Notes: generated by a model not told the origin, from the letters alone. A stretch of DNA of 64,000 nt from Gloeophyllum trabeum ATCC 11539 (GCF_000344685.1 NW_006920421.1:884336-948335), one strand, 5' to 3'. Shown: positions 1 to 10,863, numbered from the stretch's first letter. Numbers and translations are program-made.

Positions 1-126
1 CGTTGTGGCCCTGCCGGATTGTGAATGAAACAGAAATGCTTCGCGTTATTCGGGCAACAAGGTCTGGCCGTAGAGCCTCGCTCCTCAGCAAAGATATTCG
101 CAAACTGGAAATGAGGCCGACAGCGC

Positions 127-510
127 TTGTTCACCACAGCCCTCGCTGCTGTTGCGCTCCGGTCCTTTGACTTCAACATCAACACGAACCAGAAGGATTT
201 CGGCATCCCCGGCAGGGACGGGGACTTTGGCTTCGGGTCGAGCTGCCTCAGCCACAGCCACTGGCAGGGCGGCGGCTCTTACTGCTGCCAGGTTGCGTAC
301 TTGAATACGAACGGCAACGTCGGCACGGTTACGATGACGGCCAACACCAAGTCGACAGGCGCCGACGCGCTCGGTGGCAAGACGGACGGGGCCACTCTGA
401 AGAGCCTGGCTACCGACATCCTGAACACCTGCTGGTCCGGCAATGGTGATCACTCGGGTCGGTGGGCGGGAGCTGGATTCCAGGTTGGGTTGAGCGGAGG
501 CACTTGCTAG
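127..510 (+). pseudogene. 5'-truncated copy of small secreted cysteine protein
   Basis: The reading frame ending in the TAG at 508-510 is clearly related to the secreted protein encoded at 9597-10067: both share FGFGSSCLSHS, a CCQVA motif, TVTMTANT, a TDGATLKS segment and an almost identical C-terminus (CWSGNGDHSGRWAG, VGLSGGTC). Similarity starts only around 170-190. The signal peptide and the first cysteine of the intact relative are missing, and the residues before the homologous part are unrelated. No convincing upstream exon is visible in the 126 bases left of it, but the window edge is close, so a first exon beyond a longer intron cannot be excluded. Function is unknown; the family is described at the intact copy. 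Confidence 0.55.
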
Positions 511-953
511 ATAGGTTTTACGATTCCGAGTGCTGACTCAAACGAGACGTCCAGGACGGTAACGAGGTCTATTTTGTATCTTCTTCATTGGCACAGGTCA
601 ATGTATTTTATTTGGATCATGGTCATCCACTTGCTCGGAGGCATGTTAGTTGCGGGCGTATGTTAATGAACTTGTATCTTGAGGCTCTCGAGGATGGTGA
701 ACTTGACGATCTTCCGGTAGGTTTATTTCGAGACAGGATATCTGCCGCCAATACACAAACTGATTGAGACTGCCGACGGTGGGGTGATTGCCACCCTAGC
801 TGCTCTCAGCGATGGCGCCTAAACCAGACGACCTCAAGATAAACTAAAAACCCACACAGCGACACGCGACGCATTCGCGATAATACATTGCATGATGGTA
901 CAAGTACATATGTGCAGAGTATATACATTCGTAGTAGCGACTGGAGGTTGTGA
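511..953. other. intergenic, no gene seen
   Basis: This stretch lies between the truncated secreted-protein copy and the 3' end of the first DUF6533 gene. It is AT-rich, with stops in all frames, and is probably 3' untranslated and intergenic sequence. Confidence 0.5.
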
Positions 954-3004
954 TTACCGCATATCCCAATCATCTAGTTCGATATCGTGCAAGTCACAGG
1001 GGCCCTGCTCGGGTGCAATGCTTCTCCTCCTAACACGACTACTTCCTTCTTGTGCGTCCTCTTCATGTGCGTCCTCCCCACCCCACCATGTCCTCCACCT
1101 GCTGACAGGGGTGCTGGACGCCGGCACCTCGTCGATGCCTCCCTGACAGACGTGCGAGTTATCGCGCATCAGCTCTGGTCTGCCATTGCCATAGCCGACG
1201 AATGGAGTATGGTATCCCGTATCCTGGGAGCACCATCTCTCCGTCCGGGAACTCTGAACGTCGCTAAGCGAGAATTCGGGAGACGTCGTTCGACTCTCCT
1301 CTGGCACTTCGGGCATGATCTTGGGCCACGGGAGGTACTCGGACACTGGACTAGCCTGGGCGGTGTCGCTCATCGAGGCCTCTGAGCCGCTCCCGCGAGC
1401 GCCGACTTTAGTGCTTTGACTCCAGGTCTCGGACACAGGGTACATCGCGGATGATGTGGAGTCGACCCTGGCGAGACCCGAGTCTACTGCCATGTCCGCC
1501 ATCTCCTCAAGCTGGTTTGCTTGCATCCGGTCTCTGACGAGTCTTCTGATACTCAATAAAAGATGTGCACCCTAAAAGACAAAGTCGCAGTTAGTCGACG
1601 GCTGATGCACCAGAACGATACGCCGCGGACGATAAAAAGGGAAAGCAATGGTATAGGAAGAGTCATACGCACAGAATATGAGATGACGGAGCCCAGCCAG
1701 CGTCTGTGGACACGCAATGAGTCCGTGATATAGAAGAGACGCGTTCGCGTGAGAAGAACATACACCAGAGCGCCGCCGGTCAATCTCAATCCGGGAATGT
1801 GCCAGGAGATCGTATAGAACAGAAGCGCAACTACACTGAAGATTAATATATGACCCGCCATGACCTAGCGGAGGACGAACCAAACATCCTAGGCAATATC
1901 CGTTAATGCCTCAACAAATTAACCTAATGGAAGACACCACTTACAAGGCGAAATACACGGTACCGTCCTTGAAGAACTTCACATGAAGGGGCGTTTTTCT
2001 ACCGTACGCGTTTCTCAGGCACTTATAGGCCATCAACGCGAACAGGATGAACTCGAATATCAGAGTTGGAACCCTAAATATCATAGATGCGAAAATGGTA
2101 CTCGCGGTAGACAAACGATGACACCTACCAGCATTGCATGAAAAACGTTGTATCGGCGGACATGACACACCCTCGAATCGGTGAACCCGCAGGAAAGGGT
2201 ATGAGACCAGGGATAGCGACAACGAACCCCATTGCTGCGACGACACCAAAAGTCTACCACAGCGTTAGACTGTGTTGTGAAAAAGCTGGACTGTGTACGT
2301 ACAATCGCCTCCCCTGGGACGGTGAGGAGTCGGTGAACTGAGACCGGACAGGGTGTATCGGGACTTACCGAAGAGGAGCAACATTAGAATCATGAGGACG
2401 ATGCGGTTGCCGCCGTAGAGCGCTTGCACTCGGAGGATCATAGAGATCTCCACCGCGCACACCAAAGTCACAAACGAACTAGCGGTGAGATGAACACTCG
2501 ACCACAGAGTAAGAAAGATGGGGATACTCACGCGGATTCAAAAATGAGCCAGGATAAACAGCTAATATCAGGCGAGCCAACATGAACAGTGGACGAACGT
2601 AGAACAAGTTGGTGCACGTACTACATCGGCACGGCACCAGTAGCGAAGAAGATTTGCATGAAGAGGCCGAAATAGCGAGCTATGAAGTACAGGAGCTTGG
2701 GTACGGACGTGCGGGATCTGGACAACCAAACGAAAGACATTCGTGAAAGTGAGCTATGATATACGGCAGATTAAGGGTCAAGCTAAGACGTACTTCCAAA
2801 TGAGCTCGATTTCATCGTTCAATGATATGAAATAATCGTATAAAAGCCAGGCAGTGGCAGCAACTTCAAGGAATCGATTCCGTTGGTTTCAACAAGCGCA
2901 AGAGGGTCTACAGACAAACGAGGCTCACCAGCGTTGAATTTTGTTATCCACGCGTTGTCGAGAACTTTGATAAAGGCCTGAGGAGGTAGTGCCATGCTTG
3001 ACAT
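954..3004 (-). CDS. DUF6533 multi-pass membrane protein, copy 1
   Basis: A spliced minus-strand gene with about seven exons, ending at the stop at 954-956. Exon 1 begins MSSMALPPQ (start at 3004, or 2995 for the second Met). The next exon reads FISLNDEIELIWK, then SRTSVPKLLYFIARYFGLFMQIFF after an intron near 2700-2800. This acidic pair, W, basic linker and aromatic helix is the hallmark of the basidiomycete DUF6533 N-terminal membrane domain. Further hydrophobic exons follow (ILRVQALYGGNR near 2430; RVPTLIFEFILFALMAYKCL near 2050; a helix near 1750), then a hydrophilic C-terminal tail of about 190 residues rich in Ser and Glu. Length and layout are typical of the family, which is expanded in agaricomycetes and has no established function. 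Copy 2 at 4656-6420 has the same exon order, so this is a tandem duplication. Exact splice sites were not all resolved. Confidence 0.75.
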
Positions 3005-3779
3005 GGCTGCTGCGCGGAGCAGACTGGGCTAGAGCACTGATGCGACAGACAATTTGCTGGAGGTAAGGAGATTGAGGACACTGCCTGTCTCTCCTACCCC
3101 ATATCCTCACCGGTGCCCCGACACGGACACGCGCGGAAGGAGGATAGCGGCAGACAGCAGAGGGAGAGTCACGCCCCTGCAATACACTCGCGGCAGCACA
3201 TCCACGTCGCGGCAAGGGTGGCTGCACGGCTCGGTCCCGCCTGCAGTTTAATTAAGACGGCAGCGATCGGTGCGCTCGGACGGTACACCCGGGTCATCGA
3301 CAGCGCGGCCAGTCTGAGACATACAGTAGCGCAGAGTCTCTTGTTCGAAACCACACGCGATGACAGGATTGTATCTATTCAAGCGGCCGAAAATAGTGGT
3401 TTGCTAATGACATTCGAAGATAAGGCGTCCAGACTGCTCGTCAGATGGACGCAATTGACTCACCAGAAGTACTAATTTTAATGGTGAAATTTTGGGAGAA
3501 AAGGGGATGATTCACAAGACCCTAGCGGTATTTCGACCGTTCGCCTTACGCGAAAGGCCTGCTTTCGTTTACTTGAGCGCAGGAGGGTTGCCGCCAGGCC
3601 CATCGGGGCCCCGCACATGTGCATGGGCGTGAGGTTGGCACAAGCATAGGAGGATGTTCCAGTTGAACCTGCGATCGTCGATCGGGATCTGGCCGGTACC
3701 TCTCGAAGCTGCACAGCCACTTCTTCGAAGAACTCCTTCCACAAAGGTTCGCACGCCACAATGTGGCCTCGACCGCCAC
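3005..3779. other. intergenic with a possible decayed ORF
   Basis: No complete gene is recognised. A minus-strand frame of about 100 codons (3478-3783) contains the phrases CGGRGHIVACEP and EPLWKEFFEEVA and is cut at its 5' side by the hAT-like insertion at 3788. If the element and one target duplicate are removed, the frame continues into the right flank (NPSKLTVCM near 4559-4575). The context CMCGG loosely recalls the N-terminus of opine-dehydrogenase-like NAD-binding proteins, but that is weak. It may be a gene remnant or chance. Confidence 0.25.
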
Positions 3780-3966
3780 ACATGCATAGGACCCCTGATA
3801 ATAGGTATCAAGGCTTTGTGGAAACGCGGACAAATCAAGCCAAATTAGACCTCACCGGGCCTTATTTTTCGCGGACAGAAAGGCCCAAAAACGGGTGCAC
3901 GTCTGATTTTTTTCGCGGACATATATACCATGCGCTATCGATGCCTTATGCTTGTGCGGACATCTA

Positions 3967-4039
3967 TAGTCTCGTGGTCCAGGGGTTACCGCTTGACCCA
4001 TGTATGATTGGTTGATTCCTGGATACTAGGTTCGATTCT
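3967..4039 (+). other. tRNA-like segment with pol III A and B boxes
   Basis: Inside the hAT-like element, TAGTCTCGTGG (3967-3977) matches the internal A-box consensus at nearly all positions, and GGTTCGATTCT (4029-4039) matches the B box at 10 of 11. The spacing of 62 is possible for a tRNA with a long variable arm or a small intron. No complementary acceptor stem could be found and the T-stem pairs poorly, so this is not called a functional tRNA gene. It looks like a tRNA or SINE-head remnant captured by the element. Confidence 0.4.
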
Positions 4040-4208
4040 CCTCCAGGCATGTGTTTTCAACTTTTTCTCTATACGACGGATGTGGCCATTGTGGGTCCCT
4101 ATCCCATCTCATAGTAGACTAAGTCTATCCAGCATTTATTAAGTTATTGTATTTCACATACTAGAAACATGACTGTTTCTATTTAACGAGTTCCATCTCG
4201 AATCGGAG

Positions 4209-4304
4209 ATGGCGGAGTTGGCTCCCGCAGTGGAAGAACTGGCAAAATTCCGCCGCAAACGCAAGGCGGCGAGCGGTGTGGACATGATTTCTGACGGTGA
4301 ATAG
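4209..4304 (+). CDS. 31-codon ORF inside the hAT-like element
   Basis: An ATG at 4209 opens a frame of 31 codons ending in TAG at 4302-4304. It starts MAELAPAVEEL and has a strongly basic centre (KFRRKRKAASG) that resembles a nuclear-localisation segment, followed by an acidic end. It is higher in GC than the surrounding element. It may be a remnant of a lost coding region, such as a piece of transposase or a captured host exon. There is no evidence that it is translated. Confidence 0.25.
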   Translation: MAELAPAVEELAKFRRKRKAASGVDMISDGE

Positions 4305-4655
4305 AGTGGTGCTATAGATATACATTACTAGAAGAGCAAAATTGATACATTTTAATGCCTTATCCTACAGCGCGGACAAAGGTCTTGTAAGCAGAGCCCT
4401 GATCAGAATCGCGGACATTTTCGGCCAAAATCCGCTCAGGCCACATTTTTCGCGGACAAAACGGCACCAAATCCGGGAATTTGGCGCGAACAAAAAGGTC
4501 GGATTCTCAGGATTTAAAGTAAAGCCTTGATACCTATTATCAGGGGTCCTACATGCATACGGTCAATTTAGAAGGATTCCGGCGACTCAATGAACACCGT
4601 AGTTGACATATAATGCCGATACTGAAGTCGAAAGCTCGTTTGTTTCCAAAATTAT

Positions 4656-6420
4656 TCAATTCGAGTCAGGCGGAAAACGATCTACTTGCTCTATAAGATC
4701 CTCCGATAGACGCACATTTGCTCCATCCACAGTAGAGCTGGATTTTCTCTCCAACTGCGGGGCCCCTGCAATTCCCTCCTCGCTAGTATCGGATTTGGAC
4801 GGTCTTCTTCGCCTTGCGCACACGCCAGACTCCGCGTCTGCCGAACCAAAATATGCAAGCCCTGCGTCGACAGCCACGTCTGCTGCGGATGCTCTGCGAT
4901 GCGCGACGACTTTGCGGAGGCCGAGCAGGAGGTGGGAACCCTGAGTGCGTGAATTGTGCGGTATAGCGGAATATGATAGAATAGCGGAGTGTGATAGAAT
5001 CGTGGAGGTCACGCAGAAGTAAGTGGGAGTACGAAGTGAATGGAGGAGGATGTACGCACTGAGTATGAAACTGCGGATCCCATCCATCTAGCGTGAACAG
5101 TAAGTCAATGAGAAACGTACGGGCATCAATCGGTAGAGACTTGCATCAAAGCGGCACTAGCAAGCCTCGTCCTCGAGATATGCCACGACACGGTATAGAA
5201 CAACAGGGCCACTAGTAGCACCACTATCCTTCAGGATATGTACTCGTTAAGACCACCAGGTGGCATGCTTACCGAATGTCCTGAGGAGCGAAATAGCTTG
5301 TCAGCATCCGTCATACAAATGGACGGGAGAGGTGCATGCAACACGCACAGTGCATAATAGACGATCCCATCCCTGAAGAACTTGACATGCGTCGGGGTGT
5401 GGAACCCAGACCGGAACCGCGGTCCGGAGGCGAGGCACTTGTACGCCGTCAGAGAGAACAAGAGGGACTCGCAGATCAGGGTCGGTAACCTTCTGCTCGT
5501 TAGTAACCAAAAATGACACGGCGAGGTGCATACGTACCAGCATAGCTCGAAGATCTTCGGGATTTTTGTCATGATGCACCCTTTGATGGGCCACTGCTCC
5601 GGGAAGGGACGGAGGGAGGGCGTCGCGGCCCTGTATCCGATGACAGTAATGATGCTGAAACACTGGCAAGACATAAAGTGTGGATAAACGTGAAGTGCGA
5701 GCTGGAGGGAAGGGACGTACGAGTATTTCAACTAGAAGTGAAATCGCGTGGGTGAGCGTGGTCGACAAAGGCGAGACAAAACGGTAGGCGACACACCAGC
5801 CAGAACTGAGAGTAAGAGGACGAGGACGGTGCGGCTGCCGCCGTACAACGCCTGGATGCGCAGGATCATGGATATCTCGACGGCTGTAACGGTCAGCGCG
5901 AAGGTACTGTAGAGATCGGCATCGCTTTCAGCATTGCTGCGTCCAAACAATAAGATAGAAAGAAGATCGCACATCGCTTCAAACACCAACCACTCTTTAC
6001 AGCTGATACCCGACAGTCGTTAGTGAAAGGCAGATATAAAATGAAGATGTGGCGCGTACTACAAGGGCTGCGCACCGGCAGCGAGGAAGACTTGCATGAA
6101 CATGCCGAAGTACCGAGAGAAAAAATAGAGGTATTTGGGTAAGGAATTCCGTGACCTGAAGCAAGTCATAGATCGTTATGTGAAGGTCCAAGAAAAAATA
6201 TCAGACGAGTTCTTACTTCCATATAAGTTCGACCTCGTCTTCGATAGAGATAAAGAAATCCCATACTAGCCATGTTGCCGCAGCAACTAAATAAAAGGTG
6301 AGAATACATAAAACGTCACAGGACAACGCATACGGAGAGCTTGGACTTACTGGCGTTATACTTCGTTATGACGGAGTTACCCAGAAGAAGGACCAATAAG
6401 CCCGGAGGTATACCAGGCAT
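4656..6420 (-). CDS. DUF6533 multi-pass membrane protein, copy 2
   Basis: A spliced minus-strand gene starting at the ATG at 6418-6420 (MPGIPPGLLVLLLGNSVI) and ending at 4656. The second exon reads WDFFISIEDEVELIWK and the third SRNSLPKYLYFFSRYFGMF, the DUF6533 signature, with introns at the same points as in copy 1 (after KYNA and after WK). Later exons give MILRIQALYGGSRTVLVLLL near 5850, a transmembrane exon near 5470 and a hydrophilic tail beginning GSHLLLGLRK near 4935. The four or more hydrophobic segments suggest a multi-pass membrane protein; the function of the family is unknown. With copy 1 it forms a tandem pair split by a transposon insertion. Confidence 0.75.
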
Positions 6421-7026
6421 TTACTAGACGGTCCCTAGAATGGGTAGTAGAAGTTTGGATGAAGTGCAGTTAAATCAAAGGCGAGCGGGATAATGGGGAA
6501 CGAGATGAGAGCCGGGCGGGGAACGTGAGGACATCAACTTGTGCGACAAGGGGCGGCATCAGGAATGTGTGCCAAGGTACCCCGAGTGGTGACGATCATA
6601 GGCCCGTGCAGGAATGGCCTAGGGATGATAGCATAGAGTATGATTTCATGCGAGCCTGCTACTTGCTTCCGCGCGGATGCGTGATCGACACATCCGGTGG
6701 ACCCACCGTGGCGTTGGGCGGTTACATTCCCGCCCCTGCTGTTTCTCTGTCCGACGCAGCACTGATGAAGCTGAGTTCATGCACGATGTAATTCATTAGA
6801 GGTGGCGGACGAGGGCGAGTGTGGCAGACCAGACCCTGACGCCACAACCCACACTCAGGCTAGATGAGCACAGCCACCGACTGTGTGCCACAATCGTGGG
6901 ACATTTGCTGATAAGATTAGATCCACCTCGCTGTAGAATGGATAACGCGGCTCAATCCTCGTCATCGATGTCTCCATTCTTCACCCCCGTCCTCACCAAT
7001 CCATCCATCGCTCACCTCCATCCAGG
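6421..7026. promoter_or_regulatory. intergenic between divergent DUF6533 copy 2 and NmrA-like gene
   Basis: About 600 bp between two diverging start codons, so it should hold both promoters. No clear TATA box or other site was recognised. Short open frames here have no family features. Confidence 0.4.
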
Positions 7027-8023
7027 ATGATCGTCGTCACCGGCGCAACCGGCGGGCTCGGCTCCCAAGTCCTCAAGTACCTCCTCACGCTCGTCCCCCC
7101 CTCCGAAATCACCGTCTCGCTGCACAACCCGGCGGGCCTCCCGGAGCACCTCCAGGCCAGCGGCATCCACGTCCGCCGGGGCGACTACGGCGCGCCGGAG
7201 ACCCTCGACGCCGCGTTTGCCGGCGCGGACAAGGTGCTCATCGTCTCGTACCCGTCCATCGCGCACGAGCTACGCGTGCGCAACCACGTCAACGCGATCG
7301 ATGCGGCGAAGCGGGCGGGGGTGAGGCATGTGTATTATACGAGCCTGGCGTTTGGGTATGGGACGAAGCCAGAGAGCTGTGCGGCTGTAATGCAGGCCCA
7401 TTTGGACACGGAGGCGTACTTGAAGAAGAGCGGGTTGAAGTATACGATCATTAGGGAAGGGATATACAACGAAAGTTACCCGCTCTACTTTGGTACGATG
7501 TTCAGTTGCGCATGACACTTCTTCCACTGAAGTTGGTTAAGGTTTCTTCGACCCGTCGAAAGACAACGAAGTGTTCGTCCCAGGAGACGGCCCCATAGCC
7601 TGGGCATGCCGTGAAGACCTGGGCGAAGCAACCGCTCGACTGCTCGCACTCCCTCCCTCCGACTCCCGTTTCGACAACCAAACCATCCTCTTCTCCGGCC
7701 CGCAGGCCAACCTACTCACCCTCGCGCAGTTGTCCACGCTCATCTCGAACATCCTCGGACGGGAGATTAAGCTCAACATAGTCTCCATCGATGAATACGT
7801 CCAGAAGCACCTCGACCCCAGCGGGCAGAACGTCAGGGGCACCGAAGACTTCTTGAGGAAATGGGCGACGACGTTCGAGGCCATGAAGAGGGGCGAGACG
7901 GCGATCGTCGATCCGCTGCTGGGCGAGATTGTTGGGAGGCCGTTGAAGACCATGGAGCAGAGTCTGAGGGAGCAGCTGAGTGCTCATGGGGAGGGCGTGG
8001 CAATAGAGCAGTACGCGAAGTAG
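7027..8023 (+). CDS. NmrA-like NAD(P)-binding oxidoreductase (QOR2 type)
   Basis: Two exons, 7027-7492 and 7542-8023, joined by a 49-bp intron (GTACGA..TTAAG) that keeps the frame (YFG to FFDPSKD). The N-terminus MIVVTGATGGLGSQ is the GxxGxxG dinucleotide-binding motif of an atypical short-chain dehydrogenase. Later YYTSLAFGYG and the ALL-type KYTIIREGIYNES segment match the NmrA/quinone oxidoreductase-2 group, whose members bind NAD(P)H and act on quinones or as redox sensors. The classical catalytic YxxxK of SDRs is not evident, as expected for this group. The length, about 315 residues, is normal. A cytosolic role in quinone reduction is inferred from family only. Confidence 0.85.
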
Positions 8024-9404
8024 GGGGAAGGAGGTAGGCGGCTGGGCTTGCCCCCCCCCCTCCCCATATTATCTGTTGCTAAAATCGTCGATCGCGTAGA
8101 CGCGTTGCACTGAACAGCGCACGCGAGAAGATGCAAATTCAATGTATCAATATGATTCTCAGTAAGGTGATCAAGCTAGCTGGTTATTCTTACTTGCACG
8201 TTTAGCATGAAGACGCAAAGAGCTCCAGGTACGCCTTCCAAACGAATGCTACTTTACCGGTACTAGTATTTGGGCCGAACTGGCTACGAATGGATCAGGA
8301 TTGGGTCACTTTTGTATCGTCTAGCCGAGTCGTCCTTGTACCTCGTAACTTGGATCAGACCTGAAGATTACTAGACTCACAGGTTAATCCCTCACCAATC
8401 TGAAACGTTGCGCTCGGGCTCGACGGGGAGATGATCGATCCAAATGCTCTGCCAGTGATCAGCTTCTTCAATGTTCCTGCTCGACTGCGGTGCGCGCTCT
8501 ACCGGAGAAATCTACTGATAAGGGCGCGAGCGCGTGATGGGTGATGTTGGCGTTCTGTCAGCTGGTACGGTGTCTTTCTTCTTTCTCCTTCATTCAGAGA
8601 AACATATTCATGTCACAACGCGCCCTAAGGGTGTATGCATGGACTAGCAGCGAATCCTCTTGTTGTCTTGTGGGATGGCCTGGTGCCACAGGCATTCCCG
8701 ATAAGGTAAGACATACTATAAATGTACATTGTGCCTGTCACATAAGTCAAGAGTCACGCTCTCTATTCAAGCTGTGACTCACCTTCAACGCGCTCCATTC
8801 CAGTCCATAGATATAGCCCCCTTGCATGTCCATAACTTCGCTGGGATTTTTTTTTTCTACGTGGGTACGTTACCAGACCCCAGCGATAGATGTACATTCT
8901 CGCGCCCACCGCCCGAGCAATATCTGTGCACATCGATAACATATGCATCATAATCTTCATCGCCCTCACCGGAATAATCAATGCCGAAATGTGTTTGGAA
9001 TCGCCATCTAGGTTCACCATGTTACAGTTTTACAAGGACTTGTTTGGCTTGGAAGTTGATCTTTCTGTACCAAGGCTTACGGCGGCCACGACCGGGACCA
9101 GTCACTGGCGCCGGCATCTTCTTCAATGTTACTCTATCCAGGACCTGGATGTTACTGAACTTTGCAGGAAACATTAAAAGCACAAGGGAGGCAAATACTC
9201 CCCTACGCGCCGAAGATAGCTTAAATGTGGTTAAGACAGACGGAGTTAACAAGCGCTGAACACATCAACGGAGATATCTCCTGACGATGCGCTCGTACGG
9301 TTACCCAGTTGTCCTTGCGGTTCTTGCCTGAGAAAAGGTGTTTGCGTTCCATGGGTACGCTACCTTGGCTGTATCGATGTCCACTCCCAGGGCGTCCGGA
9401 CCAC
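8024..9404. other. intergenic, no gene recognised
   Basis: About 1.4 kb with only short overlapping frames lacking family features. It contains a C-rich run near 8050 and a T-run near 8850. It probably holds the 3' end of the NmrA-like gene and the promoter of the secreted protein gene. Confidence 0.5.
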
Positions 9405-9412
9405 TATAAAAG
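9405..9412 (+). promoter_or_regulatory. TATA box of the small secreted protein gene
   Basis: TATAAAAG lies 192 bp before the start codon at 9597. A likely 5' untranslated intron (GTGAGT at 9526 to the AG at 9577-9578) lies between them, which would put the transcription start about 30 bp after this box. Confidence 0.55.
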
Positions 9413-9596
9413 CCCTGCTGTTTCTTGCTGTTAATCCCAGGACCGGTTCCTCCACACGACTCATCGACTTCTTTGCACTTTCTACGACTACTCATCTAAT
9501 TACCGCTCACTCTTTACTACACCTTGTGAGTCACAAGCTTTACTCCCGCTTGAGCAGACAACTGATACAGCATTGCAGCCACTCATAATAATCACA

Positions 9597-10067
9597 ATGC
9601 GTTCCACGATTATCGCCCTCACCGTCTCCGCCCTCGCTTCCCTCGTCGCAGCGGCCCCCGCTCCCGGGGACGGCCGCGTCTTCTGCGACCAGGGCGACAA
9701 GGGTATCCCCCAAGCATTCGCGCAAGACATCATCAACCAGCTCAACACGAACCTCCAGGACTTCGGCGTCCCCGGCCGCGACACAGACTTCGGCTTCGGC
9801 TCGAGCTGCCTCAGCCACAGCCAGGGTGGCGGCTCCGCCTGCTGCCAGGTCGCGTTCCTCAACGAAGACGGCACGCAGGGCACAGTCACGATGACCGCCA
9901 ACACCCGCTCGACGGGCGTCGACGCCCTCGGCGGGCAGACGGATGGCGCTACGCTGAAGAGCATTGCTGAGGATATTCTCAGTACGTGCTGGTCTGGCAA
10001 CGGTGACCACTCCGGTCGGTGGGCGGGAGACGGGTTCCAGGTTGGCTTGAGCGGAGGCACTTGCTAG
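9597..10067 (+). CDS. small secreted cysteine-rich protein
   Basis: A single coding exon for about 156 residues. The start at 9597 is chosen because MRSTIIALTVSALASLVAAAPAP is a clean secretion signal with an AxA cleavage site; the in-frame ATG at 9573 precedes the putative 5' intron's acceptor. The mature protein has six cysteines (VFCD, SSCL, ACC, STCW, GTC), suggesting three disulfides, and many Gly and Ser residues. Its pattern (an early Cys, a CC pair in a beta-strand-like stretch, a Cys followed by a GRWAGDGF segment and a terminal Cys) loosely resembles the Y3-type glycan-binding proteins of basidiomycetes, but this is not certain. A truncated relative lies at the left edge of the window. 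It is presumably extracellular; its role is unknown. Confidence 0.8.
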   Translation: MRSTIIALTVSALASLVAAAPAPGDGRVFCDQGDKGIPQAFAQDIINQLNTNLQDFGVPGRDTDFGFGSSCLSHSQGGGSACCQVAFLNEDGTQGTVTMTANTRSTGVDALGGQTDGATLKSIAEDILSTCWSGNGDHSGRWAGDGFQVGLSGGTC

Positions 10068-10863
10068 ATAGTTCCTATCAAGCAACCGCTGGAGGAGTGC
10101 AAGGGGGGAGCGGGGATGATTATTTATATCTATTTTCTGAACAGCTATAGGGCGGAGTACTTAAGTCACGTATCTGTTCAGCAGAATTTCATGGGTCGAT
10201 GACATGTAACCATCCGCCGGTCCTCGGGCCCTGCCCAGACATGACTAATGTGGCCATAGAAGACGTGCCTGTGCAGTAAGTGCAACCACAGAAACAATTC
10301 TGGTGTAGGTGGTCAGGTTTTCTAATCCTGCCAAACCAGCAGCACATCGCCGGTGCCACAACAGTTAGTACAAGAGCTCTATATATATGGCAAAAGATAC
10401 CTGTCTGGAAGGTAGTCCCGGCATTACCCGCACGCCTCCGGCCCACGGTCATGGACGCCCTGATACAGTATACTAGTACTGGTTCAGACCTACTAGTAAG
10501 GGGTCAAATCTCTCAGAATCGGTCCAGAAGAAACGCGGGGGTTGGAAGCCACGAATCGAACACGGAATGACCTGCAAGTACGTGAATATTCTGCGGTCGC
10601 TCGCAGCACCGCATGGCCAGTGCAGTCTAAGCAAGCGTATACGTGCATGTATATCGCATTGGCATATATTTGATACAGCATGGTGTCTAAGCATATACGA
10701 GAGCATGCGACAGCCACTACAAATACAAAAGCACGAACGATGACAATCCATCCTAGAGCTAGCAACCTCGTGGAAGATACGGGGATTAAGTTGAAAACTA
10801 AAGATACACGCGAAACCCGTACCAATCCCTTGCCGATTTGTGAATCACACCATCGATGCGACA
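10068..10863. other. intergenic between convergent genes
   Basis: About 800 bp between two converging stop codons. No gene is recognised. A box-B-like GTTCGATTC on the minus strand near 10552-10560 and an A-box-like TGGCCATGCGG near 10610 were examined; no acceptor stem forms, so no tRNA is called. Confidence 0.5.

Larger units (their letters stand above)
3826..4458 (+). repeat. subterminal GCGGACA motif array of the hAT-like element
   Basis: The heptamer GCGGACA occurs at 3826, 3871, 3915 and 3956 in the left part and at 4372, 4411 and 4452 in the right part of the element, all in the same orientation. A degenerate copy (GCGAACA) is at 4486. Several are preceded by a T-run plus C (TTTTTCGCGGACA). 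Clustered subterminal repeats are the usual binding sites of hAT transposases, which is the likely role here. Confidence 0.7.
3788..4550. mobile_element. hAT-like non-autonomous DNA transposon (763 bp)
   Basis: The element is bounded by perfect 30-bp terminal inverted repeats at 3788-3817 and 4521-4550 (outer end AGGACCCCTGATAATAGG). Directly outside each end lies the same 8-bp sequence ACATGCAT (3780-3787 and 4551-4558), a target-site duplication of the length made by hAT-superfamily transposases. Because the duplicate is partly palindromic the boundary could shift by a base, but only this placement gives eight matching bases. The interior has no transposase, so the element would need a transposase in trans. 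It carries repeated GCGGACA motifs near both ends, a tRNA-like pol III promoter segment and one short ORF. It sits between two tandem DUF6533 genes. Confidence 0.85.

Noticed and set aside
10540..10625. Minus-strand tRNA-like segment with A-box-like TGGCCATGCGG, B box GTTCGATTC and a pairing T-arm.
   Set aside because: No 5' acceptor strand complementary to the 3' CTTCCAA could be found within 120 bases, so no tRNA can be folded.
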